A DNA stretch of 64,000 nt from CAZLDI01 sp964558415 (lineage in GTDB: Bacteria > Chloroflexota > Dehalococcoidia > SM23-28-2 > RBG-16-64-32). Position 1 is the stretch's first letter. Each line of letters starts with the position of its first letter. Below, piece after piece: positions 51,101 to 59,132 of this stretch. The translations under genes were made by a program, and so were the position numbers. The stretch covers positions 62,001-126,000 of the forward strand of contig CAZLDI010000006.1 in the NCBI GenBank assembly GCA_964558415.1. Direction: 5' to 3'. The notes below the pieces were generated by a model. The model searched no databases. It saw nothing but the letters and a program-made list of their open reading frames with translations, and had not been told where the DNA came from.

Positions 51101-51135
51101 GGGGCGAGGACGGGAGAAAGACCCGTCCTCGCCCC
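51101..51135 (-). terminator. Terminator of the nrdR-nrdJ2 operon
   Basis: GGGGCGAGGACGGG pairs perfectly with CCCGTCCTCGCCCC over 14 bases with a seven-base loop, 27 bases after the nrdJ2 stop. No T run follows, as is common in GC-rich genomes. Confidence 0.7.
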
Positions 51136-51161
51136 GCGAGCGGGCGAATGCCTGGCGGCTC

Positions 51162-54029
51162 CTAGCCGCAGCCGCTGGTAGTGCCGCAGTTGTCGCAGCG
51201 ATAGCACGTACCGCAGCGCGTCATGATCCAGCCGCAGTTGCTACACGGCGGCGCGTCAGTCTGGGTGCCGTTAATGTGGCTGCCGTTCCCGGCGGAGATC
51301 GGGACGTCGTACTCCTGGGCTATCAACTTCGCCTTCACAGCCGGCGAAAGGACGCCGAACTCCTCTTTCTCCTCCTCGCTCAAGAACTGTGACGCCATCC
51401 AGCGGAAGATGTAGTCCACGATCGACTGCGCCACCGGTATCTCGCTGTTCTCCGTGCGTCCGGACGGCTCAAACCGCATGTGTGAGAACTTGTTCACGAG
51501 GTCCCGTAGCGGCACACCGTACTGTAGCGCCAGCGAGATCGACGTCGCGAAGGCGTCCATCATCCCGGAGAGAGTGCTCCCCTCCTTTGCCATCGTCAGC
51601 CAGATCTCACCGGGCGCGCCGTCCTCGTATAACCCCGCCGTCAGGTACCCCTCGTGCCCCTCGATTGCAAACTTGTGCGTGACCGACGTCCGCGTCGCGG
51701 GCAGCCGCTTCCGCACCGGCGCTGCCTCTCCCTGCTCCTTGCTCCCGGCTCCCGGCTCCTTGCTCGTGCTCAACACCTGCGCGCGCTTGGAGCCATCGCG
51801 ATAGATCGCCAGCGCCTTCAGCCCGTTCCGCCAGCCTTCGATGTACGCCTGCTCAATCTCTTCGACGGTGGCCTCCTCAGGCAGGTTCACCGTCTTCGAG
51901 ATCGCCCCGGAGATGAACGGCTGCGCCGCCCCCATCATCTTCACGTGCCCCGGCCAGTGGATGAAACGTTCGCCGTTCTGCGGCTTGAAGGCGCAATCAA
52001 AGACTGGCAGGTGCTCCTCCAGCAGCTCCGGCGCCCCCTCGATCGTGCCCGTCGCGTCGATGTGCGCGGTGATCGCTTCCACCTGCATCTCGTCGTAGCC
52101 CAGGCTGGCCAGCGCGCGCGGCACTGTGTTGTTCACGATCTTCATCAGTCCGCCGCCTACCAGCGTCTTGTACTTCACCAGCGCGATGTCCGGCTCGATG
52201 CCCGTCGTGTCGCAGTCCATCATGAAGCTGATCGTGCCCGTGGGCGCGATCACCGTCGCCTGCGAGTTGCGGTAGCCGTGCTCTCGGCCCAACGCCAGCG
52301 CCTCGTCCCAGCACTCCACCCCCGCGCCAATCACCTTCGAGAGCCCCGCGCTGTTCACTATCCACTGCCCACTGTCCACTAATCCGCGCGCGGCGTCCCC
52401 GTGCTTCTCTATCACCCGCAACATCGGCTGCGCGTTCTTCTCGTACCCGTCGAACGGCCCAACCCGAGCCGCGATGCGCGCCGATGTCGCGTAAGCGTGC
52501 CCCGTCATGATCGCTGTGAGCGCGCCGCACCATGTTCGTCCCTCGTCGGAGTCGTACGGGATGCCCAGGCACATCAGCAACGCGCCCAGGTTGGCGTATC
52601 CCAGCCCCAGCTGCCTGTAGGCTATCGCGTTCGCCGTGATCTTCTCCGTCGGGTAGGAGGAGTTCGAGACGATGATCTCCTGCGCCAGGATGCTCAGCGA
52701 GATCACCCACTTGTACGCCTCCACATCAAACTCCGCTCCCCCTGAGCCCGTCGAAGGGCCCCCTCGTTCCTCCTTCCTCCCTCCTTCTTCCTCCCGCCAA
52801 AACTTCAGCAGGTTTATCGAGGCCAGGTTGCACGCGCTATCGTCCAGGTGCATGTATTCGGAGCAGGGGTTGGAGGCCGTGATTGGCCCCGTGTTCGGGC
52901 AGGTGTGCCAGTCGTTGATCGTCGTGTGGTACTGCATCCCCGGGTCCGCGCACTCCCACGCCGCCTGCGCGATCTGGCGCATCAGGTCGCGCGCCTCGTA
53001 CTCCCGCGCGACCTCGCCGGTCGTCACGTAGCGCGTCTGGAACTTCCCGCCGTCCTCCACTGCGTGCATGAACTCGTCCGTCACACGCACGGAGTTGTTC
53101 GCGTTCTGATACTGGATGCTGATCCAGGCGTCTCCGTCCAGCGACATGTCGTAGCCCGCCTCGCCCAGCGCGTAAGCCTTCTTCTCTTCCTTCGCCTTGC
53201 TCCAGATGAACTCCTCAATGTCAGGGTGCTCCGCGTTCAGGATCACCATCTTCGCCGCCCGCCGCGTCTTGCCGCCGGACTTGATCGTCCCCGCCACCGA
53301 GTCCGCCCCGCGCATGAACGAGACCGGCCCGGAGGCGAGCCCGCCCGCCGTCACGTGCTCCGCCGAGCTGCGCAGGTTCGAGAGGTTGATCCCGGAGCCG
53401 GAGCCGCCCTTGAAGATCTTTCCCTCGGTCCTGTACCAATCCAGGATCGAGTCAATCGAGTCGTCGATGCTCAGGATGAAGCAGGCGGAGCATTGCGGCT
53501 TTTCTTCCTGCCCCACGTTGAACCAGACCGGCGAGTTGAAGCACAGCAGCTGGTTCACCAGGCAGTACCTCAGCTCCGCCCGGAACGTCTCCCGCTCCTC
53601 CTCGTCTGCGAAGTACGCCGCTCCTTCTGAGCCCGTCGCTCGTCCTGGGCCCTTCGAAGGAGCCCAGCCCCACGCCGTGATCTGGTTCACCACGCGGTCG
53701 ATGAGCTGCTTTACCGAGCGCTCCCGCTCCACGGTCAGCCCCGCGCCGGCCGACTCCTTCAGCGCCCCGCGGAAGTACTTCGACGCCACCACGTTTGTCG
53801 CGTTCTGCGACCAGCCGACCGGGAACTCGATGTCTCTCTGCTCGAAGACCGGCGTCCCGTCCGCGCCTTCTATCACAGCGCTGCGCAACTCCCACTCCAG
53901 CTCGTCGTAAGGGTCCGTCTCGGGCCGCGTGAAGTAGCGTTCGATCTGTAGGGGCGACGCTTGCCTCGCCCTGGTCTCTTTCGCGTCATTGTCGGTGGCT
54001 TTAGTGCGGGTTTCGGGTGCGAGTGTCAC
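51162..54029 (-). CDS. nrdJ: Adenosylcobalamin-dependent ribonucleotide reductase, second copy
   Basis: 955 residues. Catalytic motifs are NSPVWFNVGQEEKPQCSACF, KGGSGSGINLSNLRSSAE, the NPCSEYMHLDDSACNLASINL segment and APTGTISFMMDCDTTGIEP, followed by a TSCPD domain and a Cys-rich tail (CSNCG, CGTCYRCDNCG). It differs strongly from nrdJ1. It shares an operon with nrdR and a 102-residue gene. Four short in-frame stretches encode low-complexity or dispersed-repeat-like sequence (for example PSTGSGG), which makes it longer than usual. The GTG start follows AAGGGGAG. Confidence 0.95.
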   Translation of the reverse strand: MTLAPETRTKATDNDAKETRARQASPLQIERYFTRPETDPYDELEWELRSAVIEGADGTPVFEQRDIEFPVGWSQNATNVVASKYFRGALKESAGAGLTVERERSVKQLIDRVVNQITAWGWAPSKGPGRATGSEGAAYFADEEERETFRAELRYCLVNQLLCFNSPVWFNVGQEEKPQCSACFILSIDDSIDSILDWYRTEGKIFKGGSGSGINLSNLRSSAEHVTAGGLASGPVSFMRGADSVAGTIKSGGKTRRAAKMVILNAEHPDIEEFIWSKAKEEKKAYALGEAGYDMSLDGDAWISIQYQNANNSVRVTDEFMHAVEDGGKFQTRYVTTGEVAREYEARDLMRQIAQAAWECADPGMQYHTTINDWHTCPNTGPITASNPCSEYMHLDDSACNLASINLLKFWREEEGGRKEERGGPSTGSGGAEFDVEAYKWVISLSILAQEIIVSNSSYPTEKITANAIAYRQLGLGYANLGALLMCLGIPYDSDEGRTWCGALTAIMTGHAYATSARIAARVGPFDGYEKNAQPMLRVIEKHGDAARGLVDSGQWIVNSAGLSKVIGAGVECWDEALALGREHGYRNSQATVIAPTGTISFMMDCDTTGIEPDIALVKYKTLVGGGLMKIVNNTVPRALASLGYDEMQVEAITAHIDATGTIEGAPELLEEHLPVFDCAFKPQNGERFIHWPGHVKMMGAAQPFISGAISKTVNLPEEATVEEIEQAYIEGWRNGLKALAIYRDGSKRAQVLSTSKEPGAGSKEQGEAAPVRKRLPATRTSVTHKFAIEGHEGYLTAGLYEDGAPGEIWLTMAKEGSTLSGMMDAFATSISLALQYGVPLRDLVNKFSHMRFEPSGRTENSEIPVAQSIVDYIFRWMASQFLSEEEKEEFGVLSPAVKAKLIAQEYDVPISAGNGSHINGTQTDAPPCSNCGWIMTRCGTCYRCDNCGTTSGCG
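51728..51765. repeat. Imperfect CTCC(T/C)-rich repeat inside nrdJ2
   Basis: Tandem copies of GGCTCCCGGCTCC-like units encode an in-frame KEPGAGSKEQG linker between the catalytic and TSCPD parts. Confidence 0.6.
52354..52382. repeat. Tandem repeat of a TCCACTGCCCAC-like unit inside nrdJ2
   Basis: TTCACTATCCACTGCCCACT followed by a partial copy encodes VDSGQWIVNS in frame. The unit resembles short repeats scattered in bacterial genomes. Confidence 0.5.
52741..52760. repeat. Dispersed-repeat-like CCTGAGCCCGTCGAAGGGCC inside nrdJ2
   Basis: The 20-base element encodes GPSTGSG in frame and is followed by a polypyrimidine run to 52795. A related copy is at 53622-53661. Confidence 0.6.
53622..53661. 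repeat. Second TGAGCCCGTCG repeat inside nrdJ2
   Basis: It shares TGAGCCCGTCG and AAGG with the other copy, but 18 bases (a multiple of three) lie between the halves. It encodes a linker in frame. Confidence 0.55.
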
Positions 54030-54041
54030 GATGCTCCCCTT

Positions 54042-54350
54042 CTACGACTGGCTGGCGACGCTATTAACGACCTTAGACACCGCCTGCTCCCAGGCGAGTT
54101 CGTCCTGTATCCACTGCAGAAAGTAGGGCGAACACTCACCTACCCCCTCCTGCACCCGCTCCGGCGTTAGCCCCTCGCGCTCCAGCCACGGCCCCCAGAG
54201 CGACCACAGCTCGCGCGTCAGCCAGCCGCCCTCGCGCAGGTTCGTCTTCGCCAGCCACGGGTTGCGCTCCATCTCTGCGGCGAACCCCCGCTTCGTCTCC
54301 ACCGGCTCCGGCGGCATCGGCAGGTTGGACAGCCCCACTAGTATCGACAT
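54042..54350 (-). CDS. Uncharacterised protein of the nrdR-nrdJ2 operon
   Basis: 102 residues starting three bases after nrdR; GAGG lies upstream of the ATG. The sequence is rich in Trp (NPWLAKTNLREGGWLTRELW and SLWGPWLEREGLTPERV). No motif or membrane helix is seen. Its position between nrdR and nrdJ2 suggests a part in ribonucleotide reduction or its control. I do not recognise a family. Confidence 0.7.
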   Translation of the reverse strand: MSILVGLSNLPMPPEPVETKRGFAAEMERNPWLAKTNLREGGWLTRELWSLWGPWLEREGLTPERVQEGVGECSPYFLQWIQDELAWEQAVSKVVNSVASQS

Positions 54351-54353
54351 GTG

Positions 54354-54968
54354 TTACCTCGCCCTCCTTTGCTTGGCTTGCGTACCGCTATCCCCAATTG
54401 CCTTCGCTCGGGCCGACGCCCGCCCGTCTGGGCGCCGCACCCGCAAAATGCGCGCCTTCGGCGGCTTCGGCGCCACGTCTGGCAGCAGCGCCAGCTGGTC
54501 CGGCGGCACGTCCGGGCGCTGCCAGCCCGCCTTCAGCGCCTCCAGCTCCTGCTCCAGCTCGTCCACGTCCGCGAACGCCCTGTAGACGCTCGCGAAGCGG
54601 ATGTAGGCGATGTGGTCCAGCTCCTTCAGCCGCTCCATCACCAGCTCCCCGACGACGCTGGACGGCAGCTCCGCCTTGTTCAGCGCATAGACCGCCTGCT
54701 CGATCCCGTCGGCCAGCGCCTCGACGGCCCCGGAGGGGATCGGCCGCTTCTCGCACGCCTTGCGCACGCCGGAGATGATCTTCGCGCGGTCGAACGCCTC
54801 TCGCCGGCCGTCTTTCTTCAGCAGCGCCACGCCGGCCAGCTCCACGCGCTCGACCGTCGTGAAACGCTGGCCGCACTTCAGGCACTCCCGCCGCCGCCGG
54901 ATCCCGTCAGGCTCCGGACGGGAGTCCGTGACTTTCGTGTCGTCGTGGCCGCAGAAGGGACAGTTCAT
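54354..54968 (-). CDS. nrdR: Transcriptional repressor NrdR
   Basis: 204 residues. The zinc ribbon is MNCPFCGHDDTKVTDSRP with RRRRECLKCGQRFTT, followed by the ATP-cone (VALLKKDGRREAFDRAKIISG to about residue 140). A C-terminal extension of about 50 residues (KARILRVRRPDGRASARAKA) is longer than in most homologues. NrdR binds paired NrdR boxes when it holds dATP. It heads the operon and its own promoter carries such a box. Confidence 0.96.
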   Translation of the reverse strand: MNCPFCGHDDTKVTDSRPEPDGIRRRRECLKCGQRFTTVERVELAGVALLKKDGRREAFDRAKIISGVRKACEKRPIPSGAVEALADGIEQAVYALNKAELPSSVVGELVMERLKELDHIAYIRFASVYRAFADVDELEQELEALKAGWQRPDVPPDQLALLPDVAPKPPKARILRVRRPDGRASARAKAIGDSGTQAKQRRAR

Positions 54969-55111
54969 CGGCTCGCCGCCCCTTCCGTAGGGACGCCGGC
55001 TTCCGCCCTGTCCTTACTTCTCCGAAGGCGCACAGACTGCGCTTTACAGAACACCCACGAACCCCCCAAAGAACCGTTCGCGCCACCTCTGGTATGGGCG
55101 GCGCAAGGAGG

Positions 55112-55140
55112 ACGATACCACTATATGTTGTGCTTGTCAA
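55112..55140 (-). promoter_or_regulatory. nrdR operon promoter with NrdR box in the spacer
   Basis: On the minus strand TTGACA (55135-55140) and TATCGT (55112-55117) are 17 bases apart. The spacer holds CCACTATATGTTGTGC (55118-55133, plus strand), matching 13 of 16 positions of the palindromic ACACWATATATWGTGT box. A weaker copy begins 31 bases away at 55149, in phase on the helix. Self-repression of nrdR and nrdJ2 is likely. Confidence 0.8.
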
Positions 55141-55240
55141 TACTCCCGGTGGCACATTTTGTGGTGAAATGTATCACAATCGATGCGCGCACGGACGCCG
55201 AAACTACGATTTTGCCAAACAAACTCGGACGCTAATCTGC

Positions 55241-55246
55241 TACCCT
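55241..55246 (+). promoter_or_regulatory. Putative -10 element of a leaderless PIN transcript
   Basis: TACCCT lies six bases before the GTG at 55253; no ribosome site is present. Confidence 0.35.
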
Positions 55247-55252
55247 CGTCCC

Positions 55253-55720
55253 GTGCGCATCGCCATCGACACCAACCTCCTGATCGCCGCCCTCGTCCGC
55301 CCCTCCGGCGCCTCTGCCCGCATCACGCAGGCCTGGGACCGTGGCGAGATCGAGGTAGTCGCCTCTGCCGCCACGCTCCGTGAGGCGGAAGCCGTGCTGG
55401 GCGGCCGCTGGCTAGGCCGGCTCGCATCGTCCGAGCGCGTCGAAGCCCTGCTCGCTGGCCTCCGCGCGCGGTCCGTCTGGGCGGACTCTCCCCGTCCCAT
55501 CACTGACCTCCCGCTGAAAGACCCGGGCGATCTTCGCCTCGTGGAAGCGGCCGTCGCGGCCGGCGCCTCCCACATCGTGACCACGGACCGGGAGTTCCTC
55601 TCGAAGCGCGGCTACGGCGGCGTGGAGTTCATGACGCCCTCGGAATTCGCTGCTATGCTAGTCGCCGGCGTCGCGCAGTCCCGCGGTGCCGGCGACAGAC
55701 GAAGGAGGTCCGTCAGATGA
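55253..55720 (+). CDS. PIN-domain protein
   Basis: 155 residues from a GTG. The PIN core is IAIDTNLLIAALVRPSGAS, a mid Glu region, and IVTTDREFLSKRGYGGVEFMTPSEF, giving the acidic residues of a metal-dependent RNase. No antitoxin gene is next to it: upstream is nrdR in the other direction and downstream is a hydrolase overlapping it by four bases. It may be a single PIN RNase or a toxin without its partner. Confidence 0.8.
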   Translation: MRIAIDTNLLIAALVRPSGASARITQAWDRGEIEVVASAATLREAEAVLGGRWLGRLASSERVEALLAGLRARSVWADSPRPITDLPLKDPGDLRLVEAAVAAGASHIVTTDREFLSKRGYGGVEFMTPSEFAAMLVAGVAQSRGAGDRRRRSVR

Positions 55721-56510
55721 CCAACAGACCAAAGTCGTACTGCGGACTCCCCACGCAGCCCGCTGACCTGCCCATCTGGCGCGAGCTCTTTTTCGGCGCT
55801 GAGTGGCTGGGGCTCGTTCTCTCGCCCGTATATCGCGGCGACGGTGTTCCAAAGGGCAGTCGGCAGCCGGTCATCCTCGTCCCCGGCTTCCTCGCCTCGG
55901 ACGCCTCAATGCACGAACTCCACCTCTGGCTGGAACGCGTCGGCTACGACGCCCACGTCGGCGGCATCGGGCGTAACATCGACTGCCCCGATGTGGAGCT
56001 GGCCAGGCTCCTGGAGCAGATCGAGAAGGTCAGCCGTGCGACCGCTCAAACAGTGCGCCTCGTCGGACTAGCCTCGGCGGCACGCTGGCGAGAGCCGCGG
56101 CTACCGTCCGCCCGGAGCTGGTCTCTCAGGTGATCACCCTCGCCTCGCCCATCCGCGAACTGCGTATTCATCCCGCCGTGATGCGCCTGGCGCTGGCCGT
56201 CGAAAGCATCACCCCCTCCCCCGACGAGCTACCTCGCCCGCACGATCGCCACTTCCACACCGGGGACTGCGCGCATCAGCTCATGCACCTGATGGAGCAG
56301 CCGTTTCCCGCGGGCGTCCCCCGCGTCTCCATCTACACGAAAACAGATGGCGTCGTCGCCTGGCAGACGTCCATAGACGCTGCGCCGGGCGTCAACGTAG
56401 AGGTTCGCGGGACTCACCTCGGTCTTGTCGTCAACGCCGCCGCCTACCGGGCAGTAGCCCAGCAACTGGCTGCCCTGAAAAGCGCTGTAGCCGCCGCAGC
56501 AGCCGCATAG
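55717..56510 (+). pseudogene. Alpha/beta hydrolase interrupted by a frameshift at the nucleophile elbow
   Basis: Two frames (55717-56133 and 56130-56510) together make one alpha/beta-hydrolase of about 265 residues. The first contains PVILVPGFLASDASMHELHL; the second contains VISPELVS-type and GTHLGLVV segments with the His. At 56068-56069 one base is missing so that the expected GHSLGG is split as GL/SLGG: the first frame reads VRLVGLASA and the second continues SLGGTLARAA. Either the gene is broken or there is a sequencing error. It overlaps the PIN gene. Confidence 0.75.
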
Positions 56511-56571
56511 CCGCACGCGCCCTGCCCCTGGCCTAGCTCCCTGCTCCTTCCTCCCTCCCCCTGACGTGTGA

Positions 56572-56611
56572 CGCCGCAGAGATGTCTGGGGAGGCAAACA
56601 GCTCTGCGGCG
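56572..56611. terminator. Terminator-like hairpin between the hydrolase and ftsZ
   Basis: CGCCGCAGAG pairs with CTCTGCGGCG over ten bases with a 20-base loop. Lying between convergent genes, it may end both transcripts. Confidence 0.55.
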
Positions 56612-56618
56612 CCGGTTT

Positions 56619-56635
56619 CCCCGCCTCGCGCGGGG
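56619..56635. terminator. Second terminator-like hairpin
   Basis: CCCCGC-CTCGC-GCGGGG is a perfect six-base stem next to the larger hairpin, downstream of ftsZ. Confidence 0.45.
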
Positions 56636-56739
56636 ACGGTCGTGCTAGCGGTCGGTCTTTATTCTCCTCGTCCTATACCTTCTCCTTTCGCTGTGCTGGC
56701 CGTTGTTCCAGTCCGCCCAAAGGCGGTGAGCTGGCTCAG

Positions 56740-57816
56740 TTAACGGATCGATACGGGTCTGCGAAGAAAGGAAGGCAGGTCCGTATCCTCCTGTCGCTCC
56801 ATCGCGTCCACGCGAAGCTGCTGGAACTCCGCGTCCTCCACGCGCGCGTCGTATGAGTACGCCGTCTGGGGAGCGAAACCGACGGCGATGAGGGTGATCT
56901 TGACGTCGTCGCCCAGTTGGGGGTCCGTCGATGTACCGAAGATGATCTCCGCGCTGGGGTCCACGACCTCCGCGATCACCTGGGCAGCCATATTCAGCTC
57001 GTGCAGGGCGAGGGCGCCCGAGCTCGCCACGTTGAAGAGAACGCCGCGAGCACCGTGGATGTTGACGTCCAGCAGGGGACTGGCGATCGCCTGCTGCGCC
57101 GCCTCCACCGCCCGGTTGTCCCCGCTCCCGCGACCGATCGCCATCAGCGCCGGGCCGGCCTCGGACATGATCCGCCGTACATCGGCGAAGTCGAGGTTGA
57201 TGTCGCCGGGCGTGGTGATCACCTCGGAGATGCCCTGGATGCCCTGACGCAGCACATCGTCTGCCATCAAGAACGACTGTGTGACCGTCGTCTTCTGGTC
57301 GCACACGGAGAGCAGCCTGTCATTCGGTATCACGATCAGCGTATCGACCTCTGCCTGCAATAAGGCGATCCCGCGCTCTGCCTGCTCTCGCCTGCGGGAA
57401 CCCTCGAAGCCGAACGGTTTCGTGACAACGGCCACCGTGAGCGCGCCGATTTCCTTGGCGACGGACGCCACCAAGGGCGCTGCGCCCGTGCCCGTGCCGC
57501 CGCCCATGCCGGCGGTGATGAACACCATGTCCGCCCCCTTCAGGGCGTCCTTCAGCTCCTCGCGGGACTCTTCCGCTGCGGCGCGGCCTTTATCAGGATC
57601 TCCGCCGACGCCCAGACCGCGCGTGATGCGGTCTCCGATGCGGATCCGGTCCTCCGCCTCACACAGCGTCAGCGCCTGCGCGTCCGTGTTCACCCCCACG
57701 AACTGCACCCCCTGGATTCGTGCCTGCACCATGCGGTTCACGGCGTTGCAGCCGCCACCCCCCACGCCCACCACTTTGATCGGTGGCAGTCCGTCCAGGT
57801 TCTCCTGCATCGACAT
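56740..57816 (-). CDS. ftsZ: Cell division protein FtsZ
   Basis: 358 residues from the ATG that lies six bases after AAAGGAG; an earlier in-frame ATG would overlap ftsA. The GTP-binding core is VVGVGGGGCNAVNRM, then FITAGMGGGTGTGAAPLVA and the T7 loop region PGDINLDFADVRRIM. It ends DLPSFLRRPVSIR, the tail that binds FtsA. It polymerises into the division ring. It closes the operon and is followed by hairpins. Confidence 0.98.
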   Translation of the reverse strand: MSMQENLDGLPPIKVVGVGGGGCNAVNRMVQARIQGVQFVGVNTDAQALTLCEAEDRIRIGDRITRGLGVGGDPDKGRAAAEESREELKDALKGADMVFITAGMGGGTGTGAAPLVASVAKEIGALTVAVVTKPFGFEGSRRREQAERGIALLQAEVDTLIVIPNDRLLSVCDQKTTVTQSFLMADDVLRQGIQGISEVITTPGDINLDFADVRRIMSEAGPALMAIGRGSGDNRAVEAAQQAIASPLLDVNIHGARGVLFNVASSGALALHELNMAAQVIAEVVDPSAEIIFGTSTDPQLGDDVKITLIAVGFAPQTAYSYDARVEDAEFQQLRVDAMERQEDTDLPSFLRRPVSIR

Positions 57817-57857
57817 CTGCATCTCCTTTCCCCTGCTGATCTGGCTATCCCTTCCAC

Positions 57858-59111
57858 TCATTTCGGTATCAGCGTCTTGAGCCATTTGCGCGCTGCCTCC
57901 ATCACCCCCGTCAGTTCGATAGACGGCAGGTTGAACTCCCGCTTGTGGCCATTACCATTGCTGTGGCCGTTCTCCTGCTTCGCCCACTGCAGCAGTCCCA
58001 CGCTGGTTGCGTAGGCGGGGCTGTTCAGTGAGTCGGCCAGGCCGTGGATGCCGCGCGGCACGCCGGCGCGTACCGGCATCCGCAGCACCATTTCAGATAG
58101 CTCGCAGATACCGGGCAGGCAGGCCGTGCCACCGCTGAGCACCAGCCCCGCGGCGATCATGTCGTCGAACCCGGCGCGCTTGACATCGATGTAGATCATC
58201 TCCAGGATCTCCTCGACCCGCGCTTGCAGGATCTCCGCGACGCGGCGCCGCGACACTTCCTTGGTGTTCTGTCCGCCAAACGCCTGGAGTTCTACAGTCT
58301 CCTCTGCGTCGATGCTGCTGGGCAGGGCGGAGCCGTAGTTCACCTTCAGCTCCTCCACGTGCGAAAACGGCGCCCGCAGTCCGGCCACGAGGTCGTGCGT
58401 GAGGTGATAGCCGCCCACGGGAAGTACGCACGTGTGGAAGACGCTCCCATCAACAAAGACCGAGATATCCGTCGTCCCGCCGCCGATGTCCGCCAGCACG
58501 ACACCCTGCTCCCTCTCTTCCTCTGCCAGCACCGCCTCAGCGGCAGCCATCGGTGAGAAGACCACTCCCTCCACCTGCACACCGGCGCCCTCAACGCATT
58601 GCGTCAGGTTCTGGATCGCTGTCACGGAGCCGGTAACGATGTGTGTGTCCACGTCCAGACGTCCGCCGAACATGCCGACGGGGTCGCTTACGTGCTCCTG
58701 GCCGTCCACCACGAAGAAGCGCGCGAGGGTATGCAGAACTTCGCGATTGGTGGGGAGGTTGAGCGACTTGGCGCCCTCAAGCGCCCGGTCAATGTCCTCT
58801 TCCGTGACCGGCCGCTGTTTGCCGGGAATCGTTGCGACGCCGCGGTTATTCATGGAGGTAGCGTGGTTGCCGCCGATGCTCACGTGCGCGGACATAATGC
58901 GGCTCCCGCTCGAGCGCTCCGCCCTCTGAACCGACTCGGTGATCGCGTCGGTGGCCTCCTGGATGTTGTCCACCATTCCCCGCTTCACCCCCTGCGACGG
59001 AGTGATACCGACGCCCAGGATGCGCAGTTCGTCCTCTGGCGTAACCTCCGCGACCAGAGTGCAGACCTTACTGCTCCCTACGTCTATGCCTGCCAGTATG
59101 TTGTCCTTCAC
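57858..59111 (-). CDS. ftsA: Cell division protein FtsA
   Basis: 417 residues. Actin-fold motifs are ILAGIDVGSSKVCTLVAEV, VVLADIGGGTTDISVFVDG and GLVLSGGTACLPGI, with a 1C insert that is typical of FtsA. The C-terminus, EAARKWLKTLIPK, is the amphipathic membrane-binding helix. GGAGG precedes the GTG. It anchors FtsZ to the membrane. Confidence 0.97.
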   Translation of the reverse strand: MKDNILAGIDVGSSKVCTLVAEVTPEDELRILGVGITPSQGVKRGMVDNIQEATDAITESVQRAERSSGSRIMSAHVSIGGNHATSMNNRGVATIPGKQRPVTEEDIDRALEGAKSLNLPTNREVLHTLARFFVVDGQEHVSDPVGMFGGRLDVDTHIVTGSVTAIQNLTQCVEGAGVQVEGVVFSPMAAAEAVLAEEEREQGVVLADIGGGTTDISVFVDGSVFHTCVLPVGGYHLTHDLVAGLRAPFSHVEELKVNYGSALPSSIDAEETVELQAFGGQNTKEVSRRRVAEILQARVEEILEMIYIDVKRAGFDDMIAAGLVLSGGTACLPGICELSEMVLRMPVRAGVPRGIHGLADSLNSPAYATSVGLLQWAKQENGHSNGNGHKREFNLPSIELTGVMEAARKWLKTLIPK

Positions 59112-59132
59112 GTGCTCGTCACCTCCTGCCCG

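Noticed and set aside
47040..55000. Possible CRISPR or phage-defence island suggested by DGQHR, PIN and AAA genes
   Set aside because: I found no repeat-spacer array, no cas, dnd or restriction genes and no integrase, and the genes are interleaved with nucleotide-metabolism genes.
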